From positions 1 to 64,000 of the forward strand of contig NZ_WKKH01000010.1 in the NCBI RefSeq assembly GCF_009674725.1: a stretch of DNA of 64,000 bases, read 5' to 3'. Positions 53,905 to 62,429 of this stretch are shown here, in pieces. The position numbers were made by a program, and so were the translations under genes. Within the stretch, counting starts at the first letter, position 1. Every line of letters begins with the position of its first letter. The DNA is from Pedobacter petrophilus. GTDB taxonomy: Bacteria; Bacteroidota; Bacteroidia; Sphingobacteriales; Sphingobacteriaceae. The notes under the pieces are model-generated. The model did no database searches. It was not told the DNA's origin and was given only the letters and a program-made list of their open reading frames with translations.

Positions 53905-55890
53905 TTACTTAACAATTACCGAACCTAAAAACTTATTAATTTCCCGTTCCACGCCTTTAATTACACTATATCTTTGCATTAAAATGATTTGATTATCGGC
54001 ATCTTTTTCATCTTTAATTTCTTTTAATAAATTTGACAAAATACGATCGACTTTCCGCTTCTTCAAATGGAAAATTCCACCTAGAATAGTGGCTTTAAGA
54101 TTCATGGATTCATCTTTCACATAAATTAAATGTTTGTTTAACCAGTTTTCACTTAGTGCATATTCGGATGTTGATAGGGTAATGGCTAAATCGGCAATAT
54201 CACGATCTTCGTGTTTGATAAAATGATTGGCAGTGGGTAATCTGCCATTATCGATTTCAGATTTATAGTAATCGATGATATTTTTGCAAAGCTGATTTTC
54301 GAATTCAACATCGGCCAGATTCTGCATCACAAAAGAGCCAATGTACATATCATCTATATTATCCCAGTTTACAAATTCATGTCCGTAGGCTAGCAGTAAT
54401 CTAACAATTTCTTTTTCCTGGACCTCATCAGTATCTACTTTTGGCTCACCATAGCCAGATGGTCCGGCATTGTCATCCCATAAATTATCTGGCGGACCCA
54501 GGGGTTCAGGTGCACCAGAACCATATGAATTCGGCTGATTACTTTGTGCATTTGCCCGCTGATTACTTTCAAAGTTCTTTTTAACCTTGCCTGAACGGAT
54601 TTTGTTTAATTCAGAAAGCAGCACACTTTCCTCAATTTCCAATAAACTACTGCTTTCCCTGATGAAAACAGAAGCTTTAATCTGATCAGGGATTTTGGCT
54701 ATACTTTCTACAATGTCGCGAATAATACCCGCTCTTTTAATTGGATCATCACCTGCATCTTTCAGCAATACACTTGCCTTGTAGAGAATAAAATCTTTCC
54801 TGTTATTTTCCAGGTAGGTTTTAAAAGCACCAGCGCCTACATGATGCATGTAAGAATCGGGGTCATGCCCATCGGGGAAGGAAACGATTTTCACGTTCAA
54901 TCCTTCTTCCAGGATCATGTCTAATCCCCGCAGCGAAGCCTTAATCCCTGCCGCATCTCCATCGAATAAAATGGTAATGTTTTGCGTAAAACGACCGATT
55001 AATTTAATTTGCTCAACTGTTAACGAAGTACCTGAAGAGGCCACCACATTTTCTATTCCGGCCTGATGTACCGACAACACATCTGCATAACCTTCGGCAA
55101 GGTAGCAGTTGTCTAAATCGCGAATGGCTTTTTTTGCGTGGAATAAGCCATAGAGCACATTGGATTTATGGTAAATTTCACTTTCGGGCGAGTTTACATA
55201 TTTAGGAACATTCTTGTCTGTCTTGAGTGTTCTACCACCAAAACCAATAATTCTTCCGGTAAAGTTATGGATAGGAAACATCACGCGACCGCGGAAACGA
55301 TCGTAGATTTTTCCGTTATCATTCTTAATGGATAAACCAGTCGATTCTAAAAACTCCAGTTTGTGGCTTGCATTGATTGCATTCTGCGTCAGTGCATCCC
55401 ACACATCAGGAGAATAGCCCACTTCAAATTTCTTCAGAATATCTTCTCTAAAACCACGCTCTTTAAAGTAGCTTAAGCCTATTCCTTTACCTTCTTCTGT
55501 TTCCCACAGTTGCTTTACGAAGAAGGCAGCAGCGTATTGAGATACGATGTAGAGACTTTCTTTCGCACTTTGTGCCTCTGCCGCTTCCGGTGAGAGTTCA
55601 GCCTCCTCTACTTCTATGTTATATTTATTGGCTAAAAACTTAAGCGCTTCGGGGTATGAATACTTTTCATGATCCATGATGAAACGCACCGAGTCGCCAC
55701 CTTTTCCACAACCAAAGCACTTATAAATACCTTTGGTTACTGATACGTGGAACGATGGGGTTTTTTCTCCGTGAAAAGGGCAATTGCCGATTAAACTGGT
55801 TCCGCGTTTTTTTAAGTGCACAAAATCCCCTACTACCTCCTCTATACGGGCGGTATCCATTATCTTATCTATCGTTTCGCGGTTGATCAT
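53905..55890 (-). CDS. dnaG: DNA primase
   Basis: 661 residues. The zinc-binding domain has Cys37, His40, Cys58 and Cys61 (NCPFHGEKTPSFH and YKCFGCGKGGDSV). The RNA polymerase core follows, with YDRFRGRVMFPIHNFTGRII and then GFGGR. The Toprim part has YLAEGYADVLSVHQAG and ILFDGDAAGIKASLRGLDMI. The C-terminal helicase-binding part (about 440-661) begins with an Asn/Pro/Gly-rich linker. It makes RNA primers at the replication fork with the DnaB helicase. It is transcribed alone, with a REP-like degenerate element just upstream of the start. Confidence 0.97.
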   Translation of the reverse strand: MINRETIDKIMDTARIEEVVGDFVHLKKRGTSLIGNCPFHGEKTPSFHVSVTKGIYKCFGCGKGGDSVRFIMDHEKYSYPEALKFLANKYNIEVEEAELSPEAAEAQSAKESLYIVSQYAAAFFVKQLWETEEGKGIGLSYFKERGFREDILKKFEVGYSPDVWDALTQNAINASHKLEFLESTGLSIKNDNGKIYDRFRGRVMFPIHNFTGRIIGFGGRTLKTDKNVPKYVNSPESEIYHKSNVLYGLFHAKKAIRDLDNCYLAEGYADVLSVHQAGIENVVASSGTSLTVEQIKLIGRFTQNITILFDGDAAGIKASLRGLDMILEEGLNVKIVSFPDGHDPDSYMHHVGAGAFKTYLENNRKDFILYKASVLLKDAGDDPIKRAGIIRDIVESIAKIPDQIKASVFIRESSSLLEIEESVLLSELNKIRSGKVKKNFESNQRANAQSNQPNSYGSGAPEPLGPPDNLWDDNAGPSGYGEPKVDTDEVQEKEIVRLLLAYGHEFVNWDNIDDMYIGSFVMQNLADVEFENQLCKNIIDYYKSEIDNGRLPTANHFIKHEDRDIADLAITLSTSEYALSENWLNKHLIYVKDESMNLKATILGGIFHLKKRKVDRILSNLLKEIKDEKDADNQIILMQRYSVIKGVEREINKFLGSVIVK

Positions 55891-55900
55891 ATTGCTTAAT

Positions 55901-56068
55901 CGTCATCGTAAGAAGGCACTACGAGACCAATCTAGTTTATTATTTTTCTTTACAGATTGCTTCATGCCATCGCTCAATCCCAGCCCTTCAATTTGCAATG
56001 GCGATCCCCTAACTATTATTTCGAAGAGGTACACTCCATTGCCGTCCTTGCAAGGAGGAACGACGATA
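55901..56068. repeat. Degenerate REP-like intergenic element
   Basis: The outer parts CGTCATCGTAAGAAGGCA (55901 onward) and GGAGGAACGACGAT (ending about 56067) are imperfect inverted copies of each other. The inner GACCAATCT and CAGATTGCTTC also face each other. This matches the GTCATTGCGAGGAGG...GACGAAGCAATC element I know from many Bacteroidota genomes, here decayed. It lies between dnaG and the SGNH hydrolase gene and could once have been mobilised by a REP-associated transposase. Confidence 0.5.
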
Positions 56069-56078
56069 GTTTTGAAAT

Positions 56079-56738
56079 CTACTTCACCAATGGTAATAAC
56101 TGATCTGCCACCAATTTATTTCCTATATCATTCAAGTGAACCCGGTCGTTTGTTAAAATACCTTTTTCTTTATCTTCCGGATTATTCTTCTCTTCATATT
56201 CACCGAAAACTTTTCTTAAATCGCAGAGCGGAAGATTATTCTTTACGGCCAGCTCCCTGATTCCGGCAGCATATTTATTCAGGTCTGCGTCCATTTCATT
56301 GGTGCCATCTTTTTTCTCTCCAATTACAGAAGGCGTGCACAGCACTACTTTACTTCCAACGCCTTGAATCTTATTAATCAATGCCTGATAAAACTTAAAA
56401 TACTTATCGAAATCTGTTCCGGTATGTGAGGTTTGCTTATGCCAGACATCATTAATCCCAACGTAAATAACCACTAAATCAGGTTTTTTATTTAAAACAT
56501 CATCTTCCAAACGGAGATATAAATCGTAAATTTTATTTCCGCCAATTCCAGCCCCGAGTACTTCATATTTGGTAGAATCAAGCGATTTTTTAATCAGGCT
56601 TACATATCCGTTTTTAGATACGCCCATTTGTGTAATCGAATCGCCGAAGAAAATAATTCGTTTTGGTTTAACAGTCATTGATGTTAATATAATCAGGCAA
56701 AAGCCAATTAAAATGGTGGTTCTGAGCAAGGTTTTCAT
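56079..56738 (-). CDS. SGNH/GDSL-family lipase or esterase
   Basis: 219 residues with an N-terminal signal (LIGFCLIILTSMTV). The four SGNH blocks are present: FFGDSITQMG (nucleophile Ser34), AGIGGNKIYDL, VIYVGINDVWH and NDRVHLNDIGN (catalytic Asp/His pair). This is the rhamnogalacturonan-acetylesterase-like class that deacetylates sugars or lipids outside the cytoplasm. It starts 5 nt after the serine hydrolase upstream, so the two form an operon. Confidence 0.9.
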   Translation of the reverse strand: MKTLLRTTILIGFCLIILTSMTVKPKRIIFFGDSITQMGVSKNGYVSLIKKSLDSTKYEVLGAGIGGNKIYDLYLRLEDDVLNKKPDLVVIYVGINDVWHKQTSHTGTDFDKYFKFYQALINKIQGVGSKVVLCTPSVIGEKKDGTNEMDADLNKYAAGIRELAVKNNLPLCDLRKVFGEYEEKNNPEDKEKGILTNDRVHLNDIGNKLVADQLLPLVK

Positions 56739-56743
56739 CTTGT

Positions 56744-58324
56744 TTATTTTGGTTGGTTATTTTGATTGTTTTTCTTAAAATCCAGATCCTGAAAATCGAA
56801 ACTAAAATCCGTCAATGGTGAAATGGCTTCCATTTTAAATCCGTCTGCTGTGGCATTATTGTTCAAACCGAAATTCACAAAAGCATCAGCATCCAAACTT
56901 CTGTCATACCATTTCACAATAAACGTATTTCCTTTGTAGTAAGTCATATCGCCACGAAGCTTAGGCGAATTTTTAGCTTGAAAATGCATTTTACCATTTA
57001 CTTCGCTAATCGTAACGTCACCAAACCACGTATCATGATAGGTTCCATAAAAGCTTTTAACATCAGGCCTGGATGAAGTGGCTTTTTGTTGAGCAGCGAT
57101 ATCTGCCCAAACTTTGGTTACCATTTCATTAGCCTCTTTCTCATCGGCAAGGCGGCTATCATTAGAAGACTTAATTCTATCCCGACCTTTTACCCCCAGA
57201 TAACCATCTTTAATGGAATTGGTGATCGCACTAAAAGCTGCACCAGATTGTTGATTGGTTAAAACAATGATACCTAATTTCAGTTCTGGTAAAATCGTTA
57301 CCTGCGTTACGATTCCAGACAAGCCACCGGTGTGGGTAGCCTGGAACTTACCATTCACGTTACTCAGAAACCAACCCAATCCATAGCTGTTAAAGCTGCC
57401 CTGATTGCCACCTACAATAATGGTTTGAGGGGTCCATAGTTCTTTGGCAACGGCCTGACTAAATAATTTATGATCGAGCTTCGCTCCATATTGGCCACCA
57501 TCAATCATTGCCTGAACCCATTTACTCATATCGGTTACGTTTGAATAAATACCGCCTGCGGCATTTGCAATTTCACCAAAACTAAGCCCCACAGGCAGTA
57601 ATTTACCCTGGTAAGGGGCATGTCCGTCAATTACATTCGATTTATCTTTTAAACGATACCATGAAGCGGCAGTTTTTGTCATGCCCAAGGGCTTTATAAT
57701 TCTACTTTCAATAAAATTTTCATAAGTTGTTCCTGAAACCCTGGCTACAACATCTCCGGCAACGATGTACATCAGGTTATCATAATCGAATTTAGTACGG
57801 AAAGATGAAACAGGTTTTAAATAACGAAGGTTATGAATCAGTTGCTTTTTATCTACCGTTGATGAATCTGGCCAGATCATTAAATCCCCTGCTCCAAGCC
57901 CTAAACCACTTCTGTGTGTAAGCAGATCGCGAATGGTGAATTCACTGGTTACATAGGCATCGTACATTTTAAACTCGGGGATAACATCAGTCACTTTCGT
58001 ATCCCAGGTAATTTTTTTCTCATCCACGAGCATACCGAGTGCAGCCGCTGTAAAGGCTTTCGTGTTCGAGGCAACACCAAAAAGTGTATTTTCGTCTACC
58101 TTCTTATTTGTTTTGATGGAGCTTACACCATAACCCTTTAAATGAATGATTTTTCCATCTTTGATGACAGAAACCGCAATACCGGGTACATTAAAGGTTG
58201 TGAGTGTTTTCTCTACAACGCTATCAATCTGTTTCGAGGTGAGGATTTGCGCCTGCAAATTGATACTCCAGCAGAAAACAAGGATTACGCTAATCTGAAG
58301 CTTAAAATAGGAACAGGATTTCAT
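56744..58324 (-). CDS. Secreted serine beta-lactamase-like hydrolase
   Basis: 526 residues from the ATG at 58324, chosen because it gives a signal peptide (KLQISVILVFCWSINLQAQ); the frame is open to 58420. Active-site motifs of the class C/DD-peptidase group: SNTK (Ser86, Lys89), YDN (181-183) and HTGG in place of KTG. A C-terminal DUF3471-like domain (about 400-526) follows. The family includes D-aminopeptidases, esterases and peptidoglycan-active enzymes; the substrate is unknown. It is cotranscribed with the SGNH hydrolase. Confidence 0.9.
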   Translation of the reverse strand: MKSCSYFKLQISVILVFCWSINLQAQILTSKQIDSVVEKTLTTFNVPGIAVSVIKDGKIIHLKGYGVSSIKTNKKVDENTLFGVASNTKAFTAAALGMLVDEKKITWDTKVTDVIPEFKMYDAYVTSEFTIRDLLTHRSGLGLGAGDLMIWPDSSTVDKKQLIHNLRYLKPVSSFRTKFDYDNLMYIVAGDVVARVSGTTYENFIESRIIKPLGMTKTAASWYRLKDKSNVIDGHAPYQGKLLPVGLSFGEIANAAGGIYSNVTDMSKWVQAMIDGGQYGAKLDHKLFSQAVAKELWTPQTIIVGGNQGSFNSYGLGWFLSNVNGKFQATHTGGLSGIVTQVTILPELKLGIIVLTNQQSGAAFSAITNSIKDGYLGVKGRDRIKSSNDSRLADEKEANEMVTKVWADIAAQQKATSSRPDVKSFYGTYHDTWFGDVTISEVNGKMHFQAKNSPKLRGDMTYYKGNTFIVKWYDRSLDADAFVNFGLNNNATADGFKMEAISPLTDFSFDFQDLDFKKNNQNNQPK

Positions 58325-58382
58325 TTTTTCTGGTTTAAATAATCGCTTTAAAGATAGTAATCTTTTGAACGCGATTAAATCC

Positions 58383-59324
58383 TTACTTACCCTTCTCCAG
58401 CTTATAATCTTTATGTACAATTAGAAAACTGGCACGCTCCTCTTTTTTAAATGGATAATCCCAGTTTCCCTGGTAAGTAATTTTTGTAGGCAGCTTATCA
58501 TCTCCAAAATAACCCATCTCAATATTCATCTGTACATTGAAATCAAACAGCATATTGCCGTATTTCATATCTACATAACGCCCGAGGATATTGAAATTTC
58601 GTTTATCAAATATGGTAACCAGTTCTTTGATCATTATCCCATCTTTTGTCCAGCTGCTTAGATCTGGCTTCACAGAAACTTTAAAGCGGTAAACGGGAAT
58701 AGAATCCAGGTAAGTTCCGCTGGTAAAAGCGTAATCATAATACTGACGCATATTCGCCGTAAAAATTTCTGTTTTACTGCCGATAAAAGGAACCTTTACC
58801 GGACGGCCTGGATTAAAGATTAAAGTTTTCAGTTTGTCTTTATAACTTTCATTGGTTCCCCCCTTGCCGTCGCCGCTTGGCGCATTAGGTACAAAATCAG
58901 TGTTGTAGGCATTCATAAAAATATAATCGAACATTTCTACGGTATACAACTGGTATTTCCCGTTCTTTTTATACACCTTACCGGTATCTTGTTTAACCAG
59001 GTATTCCATTTTGTAAGGCCCGCTGTTGTTATGCTTTATTTTACGATAAATTTTTCCATCTACCTTATTTTTTTTATCATACGTATAGATCCTGTTTTCG
59101 GCGATAAAACTGTAACGTTTCATATCCCTGAAGGATTGATAAAAGGACGTATCGTTAATAACCTTATTGATAAAAGTTTCGATATTTAGCTTTTCCGCCT
59201 TAATGTTAACCGCAGAGTCTAAGGTGATGGTCTTAATCGTATCAGGATTGAAACGTGGAATCTCCTGGGCAAAACCCCTATAAAAAAAAGAGGAGATGAT
59301 CAGGACTAATAATATTTTTTTCAT
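58383..59324 (-). CDS. Hypothetical exported protein
   Basis: 313 residues from the ATG at 59324, which gives the signal peptide MKKILLVLIISSFFYRGFAQ; the frame is open to 59393. The rest is mostly beta strand, with many Tyr/Lys residues (YSFIAENRIYTYDKKNKVDG, VYKKNGKYQLYTVEMFDYIF, RFKVSVKPDLSSWTKDGIMI). The last third, with EMGYFGDDKLPTKITYQGNW, resembles the outer-membrane lipoprotein-sorting (LolA-like) half-barrel seen in other Bacteroidota proteins, but I do not recognise the family for certain. It is between the serine hydrolase and M20 genes on the same strand. Confidence 0.7.
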   Translation of the reverse strand: MKKILLVLIISSFFYRGFAQEIPRFNPDTIKTITLDSAVNIKAEKLNIETFINKVINDTSFYQSFRDMKRYSFIAENRIYTYDKKNKVDGKIYRKIKHNNSGPYKMEYLVKQDTGKVYKKNGKYQLYTVEMFDYIFMNAYNTDFVPNAPSGDGKGGTNESYKDKLKTLIFNPGRPVKVPFIGSKTEIFTANMRQYYDYAFTSGTYLDSIPVYRFKVSVKPDLSSWTKDGIMIKELVTIFDKRNFNILGRYVDMKYGNMLFDFNVQMNIEMGYFGDDKLPTKITYQGNWDYPFKKEERASFLIVHKDYKLEKGK

Positions 59325-59389
59325 GCTGGTGTAGCTTGGCAAAAACGATGCCTTGTTTATTTTTAGATGCAATGTCCGGATATCAGGAA

Positions 59390-60574
59390 TCAATTACCCA
59401 ATTGTTTTAAGGCAATGTAGGCCATTAATCCAGTAGAGATTTTCAACGCATCTTCATCAATATCGAACTTTGGTGTATGAACAGAATATTGGGTATCCTT
59501 TGCGGCATTGCCCGTGCCTAAACGGTAAAAGCAGGCATCTGTTAGCTGCGAGTAAAATGAAAAATCTTCAGCAGCCATCCAGATATCCAGATCAACCACA
59601 TTATCCTTACCTAAAAAATCTTCTGCAAATAACCTTGCATTGGCCGTTAGTTTCTCCTCATTAATTAAAAAGGGATAGCCTTTATGGATATCAAAATCGC
59701 AACTCCCGCCCATGCTTTCAGCCATTCCTTCTGCCATTTTTTTCATACGCTGATGCGCTTCCGCCCGCCAGTCTTCATCAAGTGTTCTGAAGGTACCCTC
59801 AATTTTCACTTCATTCGGAATAATGTTTGTGGCTCCATTGGCGGTAACCTTACCAAAAGATAAAACAGAAGGGATGCGTGGATCAGCATTGCGACTAACG
59901 ATTTGTTGCAAGGCGACAATGATATGGGAAGCAATTACCACCGGATCGATATTCTGATGTGGCTGCGCGCCGTGACCGCCTTTTCCGGTTACTGTAACAT
60001 ACAATTCATCTGTAGAGGCCATATAAATTCCAGATCGAAAACCAACTTTCCCGGCATCGATCAACGGCATTACATGCTGGCCAACGATATAATCTGGCTT
60101 TGGATTTTCTAATACTCCTTCTTTTATCATGATACTTGCACCACCGGGAAGTAATTCTTCAGCAGGTTGGAAGATAAATTTAATGGTACCCCCAAATTCT
60201 GCTTTCAACTGGTTTATAATATATGCGGTTCCCAATAACGAAGATGTATGTACATCATGACCGCAGGCGTGCATTACGCCTGTGTTTTTAGATGCATAAG
60301 GTTTATCGCTGATTTCAGTGATTGGTAATGCATCCATATCACCACGTAAAGCAATTACTTTATCTGATGGAAGATCTCCTTTAATTAAAGCAACAACACC
60401 TGTATTTGCACAACCGGTAAATTCGATGCCCCACTGTGTTAGTTTTTCTTTAACAAATGCGGAAGTTTGAAATTCGTGATAGGATAATTCCGGGTTTGCA
60501 TGTAAGTGTTGGCGATAGCCAACCACATCGTTGAAAATGGCGCCTGCTAAGTCCTTAATTTTATCTTTGATCAT
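59390..60574 (-). CDS. M20-family amidohydrolase (cytoplasmic)
   Basis: 394 residues without a signal peptide. The full set of M20D blocks is present: YRQHLHANPELSYHEFQTSA, VIALRGDMDALPITEISDKP, MHACGHDVHTSSLLGTAYII, FIFQPAEELLPGGASIM, and AAEDFSFYSQLTDACFYRLG. It likely hydrolyses N-acyl amino acids. It is a paralogue of the exported enzyme at 44818-46122. The start overlaps the stop of the SPOR-domain gene by 14 nt, indicating coupling. Confidence 0.92.
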   Translation of the reverse strand: MIKDKIKDLAGAIFNDVVGYRQHLHANPELSYHEFQTSAFVKEKLTQWGIEFTGCANTGVVALIKGDLPSDKVIALRGDMDALPITEISDKPYASKNTGVMHACGHDVHTSSLLGTAYIINQLKAEFGGTIKFIFQPAEELLPGGASIMIKEGVLENPKPDYIVGQHVMPLIDAGKVGFRSGIYMASTDELYVTVTGKGGHGAQPHQNIDPVVIASHIIVALQQIVSRNADPRIPSVLSFGKVTANGATNIIPNEVKIEGTFRTLDEDWRAEAHQRMKKMAEGMAESMGGSCDFDIHKGYPFLINEEKLTANARLFAEDFLGKDNVVDLDIWMAAEDFSFYSQLTDACFYRLGTGNAAKDTQYSVHTPKFDIDEDALKISTGLMAYIALKQLGN

Positions 60575-61001
60575 TAGTGGTAATATCTAGTTGTGGTGCA
60601 TTAATTTTCTCCCTGAAGATAAATAACGTAGGGAAGGTTGATCTTATTTCACTCATTAACCGCTGGGCCTCTAATCTTGTCCTGAAATCGCCTACCCGAA
60701 CATAATAGTTTGGCTCTTTATAAATTAGATAAGTATTAAGTTTTGGATATAATGTTTTAAAACGAGCCTGCTGATTAAAAACTTCCCGTCTATCAGAACC
60801 ATAAAAAATTTGTACGCGGTAACCATAAGAGGAAACGATGGGTTTTCCTGGCTTTACTTCTCCGGATGTTTTATATACTTCCATTCGTTTGGCTATTAAG
60901 CTGTCTATTAATGGATCTTTAATAACTATAACCTCTCCCTTTTGTGCAAAAGATGCTTTGGATAATAATAAACAGAAGATTAACGAATAAAATATTTTCA
61001 T
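60561..61001 (-). CDS. Exported SPOR-domain protein
   Basis: 146 residues: signal peptide ending near KASFAQ, a short linker and a C-terminal SPOR domain (about 58-135, with GYRVQIFYGSDRREVFNQQA, TYLIYKEPNYYVRVGDFRTR and EAQRLMSEIRSTFPTLFIFR). SPOR domains bind denuded glycan strands at the division septum. In many Bacteroidota a small SPOR protein sits next to an M20 peptidase, as here, but the reason is not known. Confidence 0.88.
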   Translation of the reverse strand: MKIFYSLIFCLLLSKASFAQKGEVIVIKDPLIDSLIAKRMEVYKTSGEVKPGKPIVSSYGYRVQIFYGSDRREVFNQQARFKTLYPKLNTYLIYKEPNYYVRVGDFRTRLEAQRLMSEIRSTFPTLFIFREKINAPQLDITTNDQR

Positions 61002-61042
61002 GATGGTATTAGAGCGGGCAAACGAAAAATTGTTTTTAAAAC

Positions 61043-61078
61043 AAGAATGCCGGATTGGCTACAAAATTCGGCATTCTT
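61043..61078 (-). terminator. Terminator of the VapBC-like operon
   Basis: A 10-bp perfect stem (61043-61052 AAGAATGCCG with 61069-61078) with a 16-nt loop, followed on the minus strand by TTGTTTT. It is 31 bp after the PIN-toxin stop. Confidence 0.8.
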
Positions 61079-61109
61079 TATGGGTTGTGCAAATGTATCT
61101 GATCACCTA

Positions 61110-61496
61110 TTAAAATGGATTTGATAGATGAAGGTTTGATATTTTATCGAAGTCTTTAACGTTTCTTGTGATGAGTGTAAGTTTATTTACCAGGGCCGTT
61201 GCAGCAATGATTGCATCTGGTAATTTCAGGTTGTGATGCTTCCGCAACTCGGCAGTTTGATCCTTGATTTCCCGATTAAGTTCGTAAACGTAAGAATCAC
61301 CGATAAAATTTCTCAAAAGTTTTAAATCGTTTTCACCCGCTGTTCTCCAGCAAAGCAATTCGATTTCTGTGATCGCTGATATGGCAGGTTGTGTGGTTAG
61401 CAGAATATTATCAATAAGCTTCTCAGCATCTTCACTTAATAAACCTTGCAGATAGTATATTACGGTGTTAGTATCCCATAGATAGTTTATTTCCAT
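61110..61496 (-). CDS. PIN-domain toxin (VapC-like ribonuclease)
   Basis: 128 residues. The four acidic residues of the PIN nuclease site are in place: Asp8 (YLWDTNTVIYYL), Glu44 (ITEIELL), Asp94 (LKLPDAIIAATAL) and Asp115 (TRNVKDFDKI). VapC toxins cut tRNA or rRNA when freed from their antitoxin. The gene overlaps the antitoxin gene by 10 nt, and its stop is followed by a terminator, the layout of a type II toxin-antitoxin pair. Confidence 0.9.
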   Translation of the reverse strand: MEINYLWDTNTVIYYLQGLLSEDAEKLIDNILLTTQPAISAITEIELLCWRTAGENDLKLLRNFIGDSYVYELNREIKDQTAELRKHHNLKLPDAIIAATALVNKLTLITRNVKDFDKISNLHLSNPF

Positions 61497-61699
61497 TCGT
61501 TACGAATATCATTTATCTGCTGATCTATTTCTGATAGTGATTGTTTCTGCATTGCGCCCTTATACTTTGAAATCAGATCCCCATTAGATGATTGAATATT
61601 GGCACTATCTTTCCGGAAACGGATTATATTAAGCAACTCTAAATCCTTTAACAAATTTATTGCTTTGTCATTTAAAATATCCAGGGTTACCGTTCTCAT
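61487..61699 (-). CDS. Antitoxin partner of the PIN toxin
   Basis: 70 residues. The N-terminal half (TVTLDILNDKAINLLKDLEL) predicts a strand and helix like that of small Bacteroidota antitoxins. The C-terminal half (GAMQKQSLSEIDQQINDIRN) is an acidic, mostly helical segment fit to occupy the toxin active site. No classical AbrB or RHH fold is evident. It is called from size, order (first gene, overlap with the toxin) and partner. A TAnnTTTG element ends 4 nt before its start. Confidence 0.8.
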   Translation of the reverse strand: MRTVTLDILNDKAINLLKDLELLNIIRFRKDSANIQSSNGDLISKYKGAMQKQSLSEIDQQINDIRNEWK

Positions 61700-61703
61700 A
61701 TAT

Positions 61704-61711
61704 CAAAAATA
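61704..61711 (-). promoter_or_regulatory. -7 element of the VapBC-like operon
   Basis: TATTTTTG on the minus strand ends 4 nt before the antitoxin ATG, again consistent with a leaderless or nearly leaderless transcript. No TTG at the correct -33 spacing. Confidence 0.5.
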
Positions 61712-61733
61712 CTAAAATAAAACAACAAAAGAA

Positions 61734-61762
61734 AAGCCGAACTTCTTTCTGAAATTCGGCTT
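61734..61762 (-). terminator. Terminator of the PEGA lipoprotein gene
   Basis: An 8-bp stem (61734-61741 AAGCCGAA with 61755-61762 TTCGGCTT) with a 13-nt loop. It is followed on the minus strand by a T-rich stretch (TTTCTTTTG) and placed 8 bp after the gene. Confidence 0.85.
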
Positions 61763-61769
61763 AGCAAAA

Positions 61770-62147
61770 TTAATTAGACTTTTTCTTATCCAATTGAATC
61801 TCATAAACTTTGGGATCGTACTTCATCATTGCACCAGTTGCGGCATCAACGCCCCAACCTATCAAACCAATAAAGTTCAATACTGCTACAGCATTGAAGT
61901 CTGTTGTAGGTTGAAACATTTTAGTTTCATAACCATCTAATTTAAGCGTTACCGTTTGGCCGGTAAATCCCTTCTTCAAAGATACAGCCATTGGTGTAAT
62001 ACCTACTTTAATACCATCAACTTCGATATCTGCAGCTGGTGGAGAAGTGTTAATTTGAACATTTTGCCTTGTACCAGTAAAGATTGTTGCGCAGCTTGAA
62101 AACATCAACGTTGTAGAAACAGCGACTACGGTAAAAACTTTTTTCAT
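61770..62147 (-). CDS. PEGA-domain lipoprotein
   Basis: 125 residues with a lipoprotein signal (LMFSSCATIFTG, Cys19). The NVQINTSPPAADIEVDGIKV block followed by GITPMAVSLKKGF is a PEGA-type beta unit, and the end (GLIGWGVDAATGAMMKYDPK followed by VYEIQL) resembles small outer-membrane lipoproteins of Bacteroidota. PEGA units occur in surface proteins and probably fold as small sandwiches. Nothing more specific can be said. Confidence 0.8.
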   Translation of the reverse strand: MKKVFTVVAVSTTLMFSSCATIFTGTRQNVQINTSPPAADIEVDGIKVGITPMAVSLKKGFTGQTVTLKLDGYETKMFQPTTDFNAVAVLNFIGLIGWGVDAATGAMMKYDPKVYEIQLDKKKSN

Positions 62148-62313
62148 TTGTGTGTGTGATTTATTTGTGTGTCTTACTCTTATGGCTTTTCAGTTCCGCC
62201 CTGTTTTAATGGTTTCAGCTCCAGTTCTCCATTAAGAGATCAATGATAAATTGCCTACCAATTTATTTCGATCGAGTTAATTCTTATGGAGTTACTTGGT
62301 TAAATTAATTGGA

Positions 62314-62362
62314 AATAGTGGTAAATCTTCCATCAATAAATATAGACATATTTACCACTATT
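62314..62362. repeat. Perfect 13-bp inverted repeat with 23-nt spacer
   Basis: The arms at 62314-62326 and 62350-62362 (AATAGTGGTAAAT and its exact complement) flank 23 bp of AT-rich DNA. It is about 170 bp upstream of the PEGA lipoprotein start and beyond the secA terminator. It could be an operator pair, a hairpin or the relic of a small element. Confidence 0.6.
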
Positions 62363-62381
62363 AAAAATATGGCCGCAAAAA

Positions 62382-62407
62382 AAGGCCTTAACTAAAGTTA
62401 AGGCCTT
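62382..62407 (-). terminator. Rho-independent terminator of secA
   Basis: A perfect 11-bp stem (62382-62392 AAGGCCTTAAC with 62397-62407) with a 4-nt loop, followed on the minus strand by a T-run (62377-62383), 23 bp after the secA stop. Confidence 0.92.
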
Positions 62408-62429
62408 AATAATGTATGATATAATTATT

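Noticed and set aside
55784..56260. 158-codon open frame spanning the dnaG start and the SGNH gene
   Set aside because: It covers the REP-like element and overlaps two convincing genes; composition is unlike real proteins of this genome.
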